Shown piece after piece: positions 53,601 through 61,723 of a DNA stretch of 64,000 nucleotides. The notes below the pieces were generated by a model. That model saw nothing but the letters and a program-made list of their open reading frames with translations. It did no database searches and had not been told where the DNA came from. A program made the translations under genes and the position numbers. The DNA comes from Haloarcula rubra (GTDB lineage Archaea > Halobacteriota > Halobacteria > Halobacteriales > Haloarculaceae), in assembly GCF_019599465.1 (NCBI RefSeq), contig NZ_RKLR01000005.1, forward strand, positions 62,001-126,000, written 5' to 3'. Position 1 is the first letter of the stretch. Each line of letters begins with the position of its first letter.

Positions 53601-54251
53601 ATGACGAACAAACAGGCAGTCCAGCAACAACTCGTAGACAGCGGGGTCACGGCCGTCCTCCGTGGCATCCCCGAGGAGAAGATGGTCGACGTGGCGAAAG
53701 CCGTCCACGAGGGCGGGGTCACGGCGCTCGAACTCACCGCCGACGCCAAGCGGTGTTCGGACATGATAGCGGCCGTCGACAAGGAACTCGAGAGCACGGA
53801 CGCCGTCATCGGCGCCGGGACCGTGATGGACGCCGCCGCCGCGCGCAACGTCATCGAGGCCGGCGCGGAGTTCGTCCTCGCGCCGAACCTCAACGAGGAC
53901 GTCGTCGACGTCTGCAACCGCGAGGGTGTCGTCTGCGTCCCCGGCGTCATGACGCCCAGCGAGGCCGCCGACGCGATGGAGGCCGGCGCGGACATCCTGA
54001 AGATGTTCCCCGCCTCCACCGTCGGCCCGGGCCACATCGGCGCGCTACAGGGACCGCTGGGCGACGTCCCCATCATGCCGACCGGCGGCGTCTCCACGGA
54101 CAACGTCGCGGAGTACTTCGACGCGGGTGCCGTGGCCGTCGGTGCCGGGTCCGCGCTGGTGGACTACGAGGCCATCGAGAACGACGACATGGATCAGGTC
54201 CGTGAGAGCGCCGCCGAGTTCGTCGAGGCCGTCGAGGCCGCGAGAGAGTAG
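53601..54251 (+). CDS. kdgA: KDPG aldolase (2-keto-3-deoxy-6-phosphogluconate aldolase)
   Basis: A 216-residue class I aldolase of the (semi-phosphorylated) Entner-Doudoroff pathway used by haloarchaea to split KDPG into pyruvate and glyceraldehyde 3-phosphate. The catalytic Glu is E44 in ALELTADAK and the Schiff-base lysine is K134 in ILKMFPAST. GAGTVMDAAAARNVIEAGA and MPTGGVS complete the fold. TATA-like TACGTTTTTGC is about 30 bases upstream of the ATG. A strong hairpin follows the stop codon. Confidence 0.93.
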   Translation: MTNKQAVQQQLVDSGVTAVLRGIPEEKMVDVAKAVHEGGVTALELTADAKRCSDMIAAVDKELESTDAVIGAGTVMDAAAARNVIEAGAEFVLAPNLNEDVVDVCNREGVVCVPGVMTPSEAADAMEAGADILKMFPASTVGPGHIGALQGPLGDVPIMPTGGVSTDNVAEYFDAGAVAVGAGSALVDYEAIENDDMDQVRESAAEFVEAVEAARE

Positions 54252-54343
54252 CGTGGTTCCGACTGCAAGGAGGAACCACGTTCAGGCGACGCGGTGAGCG
54301 GAGCGAACCGCGGAGCAATAGCGAGGCACCCGGCGGAGCCTCG
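54252..54343 (+). terminator. Three successive hairpins after kdgA
   Basis: CGTGGTTCC/GGAACCACG (54252-54280, 9 bp stem) starts right after the stop codon. It is followed by CGCGGT/ACCGCG (54290-54312) and CGAGGC/GCCTCG (54322-54343). The first is a likely transcript end. No gene is visible in the stretch from here to 54451; the next 150 bases hold the promoter and leader of the transducer gene. Confidence 0.6.
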
Positions 54344-54451
54344 AAGTAGACGAGCGACGAACGCCGGACGCAGTGAGGACCCTGACACCGTTTTCTACCG
54401 TAGAGACCGACAGGCACAGGACTACGCTCACCAGCCGAAAGGAGCAAAACA

Positions 54452-54478
54452 ATTATGAAATAGTATTTCACACATAAT
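54452..54478 (+). promoter_or_regulatory. Nested palindrome over a TATA region
   Basis: TGAAATA-G-TATTTCA (54456-54470) is a perfect inverted repeat, and ATTATG (54452-54457) with CATAAT (54473-54478) forms a second one around it. The AT-rich centre is about 27 bases before an ATG at 54482, which fits a TATA box. The sequence may be a promoter with an operator. Confidence 0.5.
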
Positions 54479-54481
54479 CGC

Positions 54482-54604
54482 ATGCCAACGGATGGCGCAG
54501 TAAGCGGGGGGATAGCACCGACGCGGTGGGGCCGCGTGGGGACCGAGACCGGGGTTCGACCGGTCGAGCCGGGTATCGCTTCGGCGGGGGAGACAGATGA
54601 GTGA
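54482..54604 (+). CDS. Candidate 40-codon leader ORF coupled to the transducer gene
   Basis: A short frame, MPTDGAVSGGIAPTRWG at its start, ends in GAGTGA and overlaps the transducer ATG (ATGAGTGA, 54597-54604). It begins about 27 bases after the AT-rich palindrome, the distance expected for a leaderless start. It could be translated and couple the start of the downstream gene. The protein has no recognisable domain and may be only a leader. Confidence 0.35.
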   Translation: MPTDGAVSGGIAPTRWGRVGTETGVRPVEPGIASAGETDE

Positions 54605-56441
54605 CGGCGGGTTGATAGGCGTCGTGCGGTCCGTGACGCCGGCGTTCGTCCGCCGCAGTTTCGCGCTCAAGTTTTTCATCGCGCTGCTGTGTATCGGCGT
54701 CCTCGTCGGCAGCGTCGGGGCCATCGGGACCCAGCAGATGACCGCCGAGTTCGAACAGCAGGTGCTGGACGAGCACGCGACGACGGCCAAGCAGGAGGCC
54801 GACAGCCTCTCGAACTGGAACACGCAGAACTCGCTGTTCGTCGAGACGATGGCTCGCTCACAGCCGGTTCGGGCCGGGAACGTCTCCGAGATACAGTCGC
54901 GGTTCGACCGGGAGATGCGCGAGCGCGACTTCGACGCCGACGACCAGCCGAATCTCCACTACGTCGACGCCGACGCCGGCGTGGTCGCCGCCTCGACGAA
55001 GTCGAACTACCGCGGCGAGTCCGCCGACGTCCTGAACGAGACGGTCAGAGCGGCCTTCGACTCGGGAGCAGAGACGGTGGTCACCGAGCCCTACACCGAC
55101 ACGCCGACGCTCGAATCGCCACAGCCGCGTATCGCCTACGTCACGCCCGCAGACAACGGGGCCGGCGACTACGTGGTCTACACCGTCCCGTTGCAGATGC
55201 GCACCGGGACGCTCTCGGGCACCGGGAGCAGCACCACGCTGGTGGTCGACGGCTCGAACGACGTGCTGTTCCACCAGTCGAACACCGACCTGTTCCTCCA
55301 GCCCTACGGCGAGGACAACGGCGCGCCGACCGCAGCCCGCGAGAGCGGCCCCGCCGACCCCGGTGCGCTCCGGGCCGGCCCCGCAGCAGCGGCGCTCGAC
55401 GGGTCCGCGAGCATGGCCGGGAAAGAGTACGTCGTCGGCTACGCGCAGGTGCTGGACACTGATTGGGTCGTGCTCGTCCACACCGACGTCCAGACGGCCT
55501 ACGGCACCGTCCGAAGCGTCGCCGACCGCGGCCTCCTGGCGACGGTGCTGGGTATCGCCGCTATCGGTGCCATCGGCGCCGTCCTCGGTCGCAACACGGC
55601 CAGCGCACTCAACCGCCTGACTCGCAAGACCGAACGGATGCAGGACGGCGAACTCGACGTGGAGATACAGTCCGGCCGAGTCGACACCGTCGGCCGACTG
55701 TACGACGGGTTCGGGGCGATGCGTGACGCCTTACAGGAACGCATGGCCGAGGTCGAACGCGAACGCAAACGCGCGGAAGTCGCCCACGAGGAGGTCGTCG
55801 AGACGAACGCCTACCTCCAGCAGACGGCCGCCACCTACTCCGAGGTGATGGAACGGGCCGCCGCCGGCGACCTGACACAGCGTATGGGGACCGACGGCCA
55901 GCACGACGCGATGGACGCCATCGCCACCGACTTCAACGAGATGATTACCGAACTGGAGAAGACGACGGGACAGCTCAAGAGCTTCGCCGGACAGGTCGAG
56001 GAATCCGGGGAAGTCGTCGGGGCCAGCGCCGCCAGCGTCAAGGACGCCGCCGAACAGGTGGCCGAGTCCATCCAGAAGATATCCGACGACGCCCACGTCC
56101 AGCGCGAGCGCCTGCAAGACGCCACCGAGACGGTCGATGCGGCCGTCGCCGCACTCGACGAGGGTGACGTCGAACGCGCCCGCGACAGCCTCGGCGACGT
56201 CGCCGGGACGCTCAACGACGTGGCCGACGCCACCGACCACACGATGTCCGAGGCCGAGAACGTCGCCGGCGCCGCCGAGGAACAGGCCGCCGAACTCAAC
56301 GAGGTCAGTAGCCGGGCCGACGAACTCGTCCGCTACGTCAATCCGCTGTACGACGTGCTCGACCGGTTCGAGACCGAAGCCGAACACCAGTTCGTCTTCA
56401 CCGGCGGCCCGTCACTGGGCGAGGGCGAGACGGACGACTGA
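54597..56441 (+). CDS. Tip-less methyl-accepting-transducer-like membrane protein
   Basis: A 614-residue protein. TM1 is about residues 24-44; an extracytoplasmic sensor of about 265 residues (cache-like) reaches TM2 at 313-331. A HAMP domain follows at 332-385, then a coiled coil and a second HAMP-like segment at 415-470. From 470 there is a helix with Ala/Glu/Gln heptads as in Htr proteins, then only a 35-residue link, then SEAENVAGAAEEQAAELNEV (551-570), the C-terminal helix of the signalling bundle. The conserved tip that binds CheA and CheW (normally a region with MLALNASIEAARAG) is missing. It has a G-rich Shine-Dalgarno (GGGGGAG) before the ATG. Confidence 0.86.
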   Translation: MSDGGLIGVVRSVTPAFVRRSFALKFFIALLCIGVLVGSVGAIGTQQMTAEFEQQVLDEHATTAKQEADSLSNWNTQNSLFVETMARSQPVRAGNVSEIQSRFDREMRERDFDADDQPNLHYVDADAGVVAASTKSNYRGESADVLNETVRAAFDSGAETVVTEPYTDTPTLESPQPRIAYVTPADNGAGDYVVYTVPLQMRTGTLSGTGSSTTLVVDGSNDVLFHQSNTDLFLQPYGEDNGAPTAARESGPADPGALRAGPAAAALDGSASMAGKEYVVGYAQVLDTDWVVLVHTDVQTAYGTVRSVADRGLLATVLGIAAIGAIGAVLGRNTASALNRLTRKTERMQDGELDVEIQSGRVDTVGRLYDGFGAMRDALQERMAEVERERKRAEVAHEEVVETNAYLQQTAATYSEVMERAAAGDLTQRMGTDGQHDAMDAIATDFNEMITELEKTTGQLKSFAGQVEESGEVVGASAASVKDAAEQVAESIQKISDDAHVQRERLQDATETVDAAVAALDEGDVERARDSLGDVAGTLNDVADATDHTMSEAENVAGAAEEQAAELNEVSSRADELVRYVNPLYDVLDRFETEAEHQFVFTGGPSLGEGETDD

Positions 56442-56468
56442 CGACGCCGGGACTGCGGCCGCCGCCGC

Positions 56469-58052
56469 TCAGTGGTCCGCCTCGTGGGGGTGCAGTTCCG
56501 TGCCGTACTGTTCGGCGTGGTCAGCGTAGTCGATGAACCGCGGGGCGTCGGGGTCGAACGGCCGCTCCAGCGACTCGAAGGCCTTCTTCTTGTCCCAGCT
56601 CTGGAGGCCGCCGATGGCGCTGCGGTCCTCCAGGTCGTGGTAGTCGAGGTCCGGTTCGGTCAGTTCCCACGCCCGCAGGCCCTGTTCGGTCCGGACGATG
56701 ACCGAGGAGTACTCGTCGCTGGACCCGACGGAGCCGACGGTGAGGTCCGCACAGTAGCCCGTGAAGTCGGCACACTCGTCACACCCCTTGAGCGCGGCGT
56801 CGTGGAACGCCTCGACATCCTCGACGAGGATGGGGTCGCCGTCGTGGTCGTACACCCGCATCTCGCCGTCGAGGACGTCGAGTTTGCCGATGTCCTCTGG
56901 CTGGATGTCCCGCTTCTCGGCCAGTTGCTCGCCGACGAGCGAGTAGTAGTTGAAGTTCTTCGTACACATCAGGGCGATGGTGTAGTCGATCGCCCGGACG
57001 CCGTCCTCTTGGGCCGCGTAGTCCCACTCGAAGTCCTGCAGGGCACGGATGCCCTCGATTTCACACGGCGTGCCGACGAGGGCGAGGGACGCCTCGGAGA
57101 GCGGGACGTCGAGTTTGTGCGCCCACCGCGAGAGGTCCAGATTGCCCAGCGCCAGCGTCTGATTGTAGAAACTCCCGGCGTTCGCAATGCACTCCTCGGG
57201 CGTCGTCGCGAGGAACGACTCGGCCTTCCACGTCTCCTCGTCGCTCTCGGTAGCGACGAGCGCGCCGTCTATCTCGTCCGCCTCCAGCAGGTGGCAGAGA
57301 ACCGACGTGACGAGGCCGCCGTCCTGCGCGTTCTCGCTCCAGTCGTCTTCGACCTTCGCCGAGAACTCCGTGATGGGGTCGCCGGCGCCCTTGACGTTGT
57401 CCTCGCCGCCGGTAATCTTCCACTGTCGCTCGTAGCGCAGGCCACCCCGTGGACACATGTCCCAGCACAGCGAGCAGCCAGTACACATCTTGACCAGTTC
57501 GGGCAGGTCGTCGTCGCCGATGCCGATGGAGTCGCTGGGACAGGCGGCGACGCAGGTGCCACACTGGATACAGCGGTCGTCCTGGATGACCGCCTCGTCG
57601 AGTTCCATGAACCACGTCTTGCCGTCGGGTTCCTCGATGTCGCTCATCTCGGCGCGGATGCCGTACCCCGGGGTATCGAGGTCCGCGCCGTCGGGGACGT
57701 TCACCCGCTCGTCGGGTGGCCCGCTCTCGACGTCCTGACTGACGCCGGCGGCGGGTTCGGTGAATTCCACGGACTCGAGTTTGCCGTGCTCGTCGACGTT
57801 GCTGGCCGCCGCGCCGCCGTCGGACCGGACGGTCTCGTCGTGGCCGCCACAGCCACACGAGTCGCCACAGCCACAGCCGTCGTCGGCCGAGTCTGTGGCC
57901 GGAACGCCCGGCAACGGGCTGGTGTCGCGGCCGCCGTCGGTGACGAGACGGCGCTCGTCGTCGGGCCCTTCGTAGGGACGGGACGGCTCGACGAGTTCCG
58001 GAGCGGCGTCGGCGGGCGCGACCTGTGGGTCGTCTCGCTCGCGGTCAGTCAT
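56469..58052 (-). CDS. FrhB-like iron-sulfur flavoprotein (coenzyme F420 hydrogenase/dehydrogenase beta type)
   Basis: A 527-residue protein. An N-terminal extension of about 150 residues has a Cys-rich cluster, CGCGDSCGCGG (near 60-70). Two [4Fe-4S] ferredoxin motifs follow: CIQCGTCVAACP and CTGCSLCWDMCP (about 155-200). The rest is the F420/flavin domain of the FrhB/FpoF type, with VGTPCEIEGIRALQDF and CADFTGYCADLTVG, which adds further Cys. Such proteins pass electrons between F420H2, flavin and iron-sulfur clusters. Its stop-side neighbour is none; its start overlaps the siroheme reductase by 8 bases, which makes it the likely electron donor to that enzyme. Confidence 0.88.
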   Translation of the reverse strand: MTDRERDDPQVAPADAAPELVEPSRPYEGPDDERRLVTDGGRDTSPLPGVPATDSADDGCGCGDSCGCGGHDETVRSDGGAAASNVDEHGKLESVEFTEPAAGVSQDVESGPPDERVNVPDGADLDTPGYGIRAEMSDIEEPDGKTWFMELDEAVIQDDRCIQCGTCVAACPSDSIGIGDDDLPELVKMCTGCSLCWDMCPRGGLRYERQWKITGGEDNVKGAGDPITEFSAKVEDDWSENAQDGGLVTSVLCHLLEADEIDGALVATESDEETWKAESFLATTPEECIANAGSFYNQTLALGNLDLSRWAHKLDVPLSEASLALVGTPCEIEGIRALQDFEWDYAAQEDGVRAIDYTIALMCTKNFNYYSLVGEQLAEKRDIQPEDIGKLDVLDGEMRVYDHDGDPILVEDVEAFHDAALKGCDECADFTGYCADLTVGSVGSSDEYSSVIVRTEQGLRAWELTEPDLDYHDLEDRSAIGGLQSWDKKKAFESLERPFDPDAPRFIDYADHAEQYGTELHPHEADH

Positions 58053-59766
58053 CGTCGGCCACCTCCTCGCGGGCCACGCCACCGGCGACGTTGGCGTCTG
58101 CTCGCTGCATGATCCGCCGTAGCCGGTCGTTCTCGACCCCGCGGCACCACTGATAGAAGCGCTCGCCGTCCTCGCGTTCGGCGGCGTATCGCTCGAACAG
58201 TTCTTCGAGGGCGGGAATCACGGCGTCGGCGGGGACGGCGTGTTCGACCCAATCGAGGAACTCGTTGTCCGTCCCGAGGCTCCCGCCGAGGCCGAAGTCC
58301 ATCCCCTCGACGATATTGTCTCCTTCCTCGTTGGTGGTCCCCTCGGGGTCGTCGATTTGGACCGTCTCTCCGCGGAAGCCGATGCCGGCTATCTGTGGCT
58401 GGGCGCAGGAGGCCGAACACCCGGACATGTGCATCCGGACCACCTCGACGTCGTCGGGCGTGTCGATTCGTTTGTCGAGCGCCTTCGCCCACCGACGGAC
58501 GCGCTGTTTCGTCTCGATGATGCCGTAGTTACAGAACTCGGAGCCGGTACAGCCCACGGCCCCGCGGGAGAACGGGCCGGGGTCGGGCCGGTAGTTCCGG
58601 GCGAACGGTTCGTTCAGCAGATCGCCGAGATTCGTCTCGGGGACGTGGGTGACGAGGAAGTTCTGGTCGGTCGCGAGTCGTATGGACGCGTCGTCGGTGC
58701 CGTACGTCTCGGCGGCGTCGGCCGCCGCGACGAACTCGTCGCCGCCCATCCGCCCGGCAATGACGTTGAAACCAACGTACTTGAGGCCGTCTTCGCGCTG
58801 GTCGTGGACGCCGACGTGGTCGCCGCGGTACCCCTCCGTGAGGTCGGTCCCGCGGGTCGGCAAGTCGACGGTACAGCGGTCCCTGACGGCTTCCTCGAAC
58901 GTTTCGGCACCCATCTGCTGGACGAGGTAGCGCATCCGGCAGACCCCGCGGTTGGTCCGGTCGCCCAGTTCCTTGAACGTCTGGGCGACGGCCCGGCAGA
59001 ACTCGACGGCGTCCTCGGGCGGGACGAACACGTCGAGGTTCGAGGCCATCCGGGGCCCGTCCGAGAGGCCGCCCCCGACGCGGACGTGGAAGCCGTACTG
59101 CGGCGCGCCGTCGACCGTCCGTTTCGCGGGCGTCATCCCCACGTCGTTTATCTGGGACTGGGCGCAGTCGGCCCGACACCCGGTGATGGTCATCTTGAAC
59201 TTCCGGGGGAGGTTGGCGTACTCGCGGTTCTCCGTGAAGTACTCCGAGACGGCGTCGACGACGGGTTGGGCGTCGAAGCACTCGTGGTCGTGCAGTCCCG
59301 CGGCGGGACACCCGAGGACGTTCCGTGCGGAGTCGCCACAGCCCTGAATCGTCGTCAGTCCCACCTCGTCGTAGCGGGCCCATATCTCGGGGACGTCCTC
59401 GACTGCTATCCAGTGCATCTGGACGTCCTGCCGGGTCGTGATGTCGAGGAAGGCGTCGCCCCAGACTGGGTTCTGTTCGTCGCCGCCGTACTGTTCGGGC
59501 GCCGTGGCGAACTCGTCGGCCACCTCACCGACGACGCGGGCCTGTTCGGGCGTCAGGCGGCCGCCGGGCACCTTCGTCCGCAGCATGAAGTACCCGTCCT
59601 GCCGGCCGTGGGCGTACAGTCCGGCCCACTTCAGGCGCTCCCACTCGCCGTCGCCGGCCGCGGCCTCTATCTCGTCGAAGGTCATCTCCGCGTCGGCGTA
59701 CCGCTTGACGTCCTTGACGACGTCGAGTGGGTGTTTCTCCTGTTTCCATCGTTCGACTGTGTTCAT
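58045..59766 (-). CDS. Siroheme and [4Fe-4S] sulfite/nitrite reductase
   Basis: A 573-residue reductase that makes sulfide from sulfite or ammonium from nitrite by six-electron steps. The C-terminal half has the cofactor motif CTGSEFC (CX5C) followed by CSASC (CX3C), which holds the cluster and siroheme. The N-terminal half has the analogous GCGDSARNVLGCP and GCRADC. Haloarchaeal assimilatory nitrite reductases look like this, but sulfite reductase cannot be excluded by sequence alone. ATG 59766 has a Shine-Dalgarno GAGGTGG about eight bases upstream. It is coupled to the FrhB-like gene by an 8-base overlap. Confidence 0.88.
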   Translation of the reverse strand: MNTVERWKQEKHPLDVVKDVKRYADAEMTFDEIEAAAGDGEWERLKWAGLYAHGRQDGYFMLRTKVPGGRLTPEQARVVGEVADEFATAPEQYGGDEQNPVWGDAFLDITTRQDVQMHWIAVEDVPEIWARYDEVGLTTIQGCGDSARNVLGCPAAGLHDHECFDAQPVVDAVSEYFTENREYANLPRKFKMTITGCRADCAQSQINDVGMTPAKRTVDGAPQYGFHVRVGGGLSDGPRMASNLDVFVPPEDAVEFCRAVAQTFKELGDRTNRGVCRMRYLVQQMGAETFEEAVRDRCTVDLPTRGTDLTEGYRGDHVGVHDQREDGLKYVGFNVIAGRMGGDEFVAAADAAETYGTDDASIRLATDQNFLVTHVPETNLGDLLNEPFARNYRPDPGPFSRGAVGCTGSEFCNYGIIETKQRVRRWAKALDKRIDTPDDVEVVRMHMSGCSASCAQPQIAGIGFRGETVQIDDPEGTTNEEGDNIVEGMDFGLGGSLGTDNEFLDWVEHAVPADAVIPALEELFERYAAEREDGERFYQWCRGVENDRLRRIMQRADANVAGGVAREEVADDD

Positions 59767-59868
59767 GGGAAGTCCACCTCGTGGGCGTGTGGTGTGGTAC
59801 ACAACACCGCGCACAATCAACGCGCCCGTGGCGGCGAATACGGCCCCACCTCCCCCGACGCGGACAAT

Positions 59869-59980
59869 ATTGCCGGTACGTGGTCGACGGCGGCCTCGCT
59901 GCCGTCGGCCAATCGGGGGTAGAGTTCGACCGCTACCGAGCGCTCAGCGTCGTCGGTCGTGGAAAGAATTGCCGGTACGT
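59869..59980. repeat. 13-bp direct repeat pair upstream of the siroheme reductase gene
   Basis: ATTGCCGGTACGT occurs at 59869-59881 and 59968-59980, 99 bases apart and otherwise not similar nearby. Both copies are in the 222-bp gap between the reductase start and the 3' end of ftsY. Two identical 13-mers spaced by about nine helical turns suggest a regulator-binding pair, possibly for nitrogen or sulfur control. Confidence 0.5.
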
Positions 59981-59988
59981 CGCGGCGG

Positions 59989-61245
59989 CTACTCGTCGAA
60001 CAGACTGTCGACGATTCGTTCCGGGTCGAACGGTTCGAGGTCGTCGTAGTCCTGTCCCGTCCCGAGGAAGAGGATGGGCTTGCCCGTGACGTGGGCCACG
60101 GAGATAGCCGCGCCGCCCTGCGGGTCGGCGTCGGCCTTCGTCAGCACCGCGCCGTCTATCTCGGCGGCGTCGTCGAACTCGCGGGCGCGGTTGACCGCGT
60201 CCTGTCCGGCGACGGCCTCGTCTACGAAGATGGTCATGTCCGGGTCGATGTTCCGGTCTATCTTCTCCAGTTGGGCCATCAGGTCGTCGGAGGTGTGGAG
60301 GCGACCGGCGGTGTCGCCAAGCACCACGTCGACGTCGTTGGCCTTCGCGTACTCGACGGCGTCGTAGACGACCGCCGTCGGGTCCGAGCCCTGCTCGTGG
60401 GTGATGATCTTCTTGCCGAGGTTCTCGGCGTGTTTCTGGAGTTGCTCGTTCGCGCCGGCACGGTAGGTGTCGCCGTTCGCGAGCACCGTCGACATGCCGC
60501 GGTCCTCGAAGTACTGAGCCATCTTCGCGATGGTCGTCGTCTTCCCGACGCCGTTGACGCCGGTGAAGATGATGACGACCGGACTGTCCGCCTGCTGGAC
60601 GCGCTCGTCGAAGTCGAACTGGCCGACGCTGATGACGTCGTACAGTGCTTCTCGCAGCGCGTCCCGGACGAGGTTCCCCGTACTGGAGAGCCGTCGCCGC
60701 GTCTGTCCGGTGAGGTTCTCCTCGACCCCGGTCAGAATCTCGTTGGCGACGGACATCTCGACGTCGCTGGACAGCAGGGCCAGTTCGAGGTCGTCGAGGT
60801 GTTTCTGGAGGTCCTCCTCCTCGATGACCGTCTTCCCGGAGGCCATCAGTTTGGCCTTCTCGGTCAGACTGCGCCCGCCGCTCTCGTCGTCGGGCGTCGC
60901 CCCGCCCTCCGGTTCGTCCTCGACGGTGGGCGCGTCGCTCTCGGTGGGCGTGTCGCTCTCGGCGGCCTCGTCCTCTGTGTCGACGCCGCTGGGCGGTTCT
61001 TCGGCCGCCGTGTCGACGTCGGCCGCCGTCTCCGGCGACGCGACTGCTTCGGCGGTCGGTTCGACCGTCTCCTCGCCGGGTCCGCCTTCCGGCGTGTGAC
61101 CGTCGATTTCGGCCTCGGCGGGCGACTCGTCGACGGGCTGCTCGTCGGCGGCGTCGTCCTCGTCGCCCTCGACGGCCTCCTCGTCGACGTCTTCCTCGAC
61201 GTCACTGGTGAACCCGCTGAGTTTGTCCTTCAGTCCGTCGAACAT
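59989..61245 (-). CDS. ftsY: SRP receptor FtsY
   Basis: A 418-residue GTPase that receives the SRP-ribosome complex at the membrane. The first 125 residues are a low-complexity acidic A domain. The NG domains follow: GVNGVGKTTTIAKM (G1, near 228-241), DTAGRLHTSDDLMAQ and TKADADPQGGAAIS. It is complete and longer than bacterial FtsY because of the acidic part. It begins 7 bp after pfdA, in the archaeal cluster rpl18a-pfdA-ftsY. Confidence 0.97.
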   Translation of the reverse strand: MFDGLKDKLSGFTSDVEEDVDEEAVEGDEDDAADEQPVDESPAEAEIDGHTPEGGPGEETVEPTAEAVASPETAADVDTAAEEPPSGVDTEDEAAESDTPTESDAPTVEDEPEGGATPDDESGGRSLTEKAKLMASGKTVIEEEDLQKHLDDLELALLSSDVEMSVANEILTGVEENLTGQTRRRLSSTGNLVRDALREALYDVISVGQFDFDERVQQADSPVVIIFTGVNGVGKTTTIAKMAQYFEDRGMSTVLANGDTYRAGANEQLQKHAENLGKKIITHEQGSDPTAVVYDAVEYAKANDVDVVLGDTAGRLHTSDDLMAQLEKIDRNIDPDMTIFVDEAVAGQDAVNRAREFDDAAEIDGAVLTKADADPQGGAAISVAHVTGKPILFLGTGQDYDDLEPFDPERIVDSLFDE

Positions 61246-61252
61246 GGCGGCC

Positions 61253-61723
61253 TTACTCGTCGTCGCCCTGCTCTTCCTGCTGCTGTTGCATCATCTGCTG
61301 CATCTGCTGTTGTTGCATCTGCTGGGCCTGCTGTTCGAGTTCCTCCTTCTCGGTCTCGACCTCGGCGATCTCGGACTGGAGGTCCTCGATGCGGTCGTCC
61401 AGCGTCTCCTTCTTCGTCTCCAGAGAGCTGACGGCACCCTCCTGGTCGCGTTCGGCGGCGTAGCCGCCACCCAGCGAGACGACGATCTCGTCGATGTCGT
61501 CGACGGTCGCTCGGATGTACGCGTCGCCGCCGACCGGGACCTGCACGGTCGACCCGGACTCCAGCGTCTCGATGGCCTCGATGGCCTCGTCGGCCTCGGT
61601 CTTCTCCTGACGGAGGCTCTCGATTTCGTTCTCGATGGCCTCTATCTCCTGGTCCATCTGCTCGATCTCCTGGGAGATCTGCTGCATCTGACCGCCGCCG
61701 CCACCGCCACCGCCACCCATCAT
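61253..61723 (-). CDS. pfdA: Prefoldin subunit alpha
   Basis: A 156-residue hexameric chaperone subunit. Two long helices (about 12-55 and 92-140, with EIEQMDQEIEAIENEIESLR and DRIEDLQSEIAEVETEKEEL) are separated by beta hairpins with VQVPVGGDAYIRATVDD, the prefoldin alpha hallmark. A Gly-run N-terminus and a Gln-rich C-terminus are unusual low-complexity ends. It overlaps rpl18a by 4 bases; two adjacent ATGs (61723 and 61720) are both possible starts. Confidence 0.95.
   Translation of the reverse strand: MMGGGGGGGGGQMQQISQEIEQMDQEIEAIENEIESLRQEKTEADEAIEAIETLESGSTVQVPVGGDAYIRATVDDIDEIVVSLGGGYAAERDQEGAVSSLETKKETLDDRIEDLQSEIAEVETEKEELEQQAQQMQQQQMQQMMQQQQEEQGDDE

Noticed and set aside
58240-59922. 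Long plus-strand open frame of about 560 codons opposite the siroheme reductase
   Set aside because: Same antisense effect; the reductase has full motifs on the minus strand and this frame has none.
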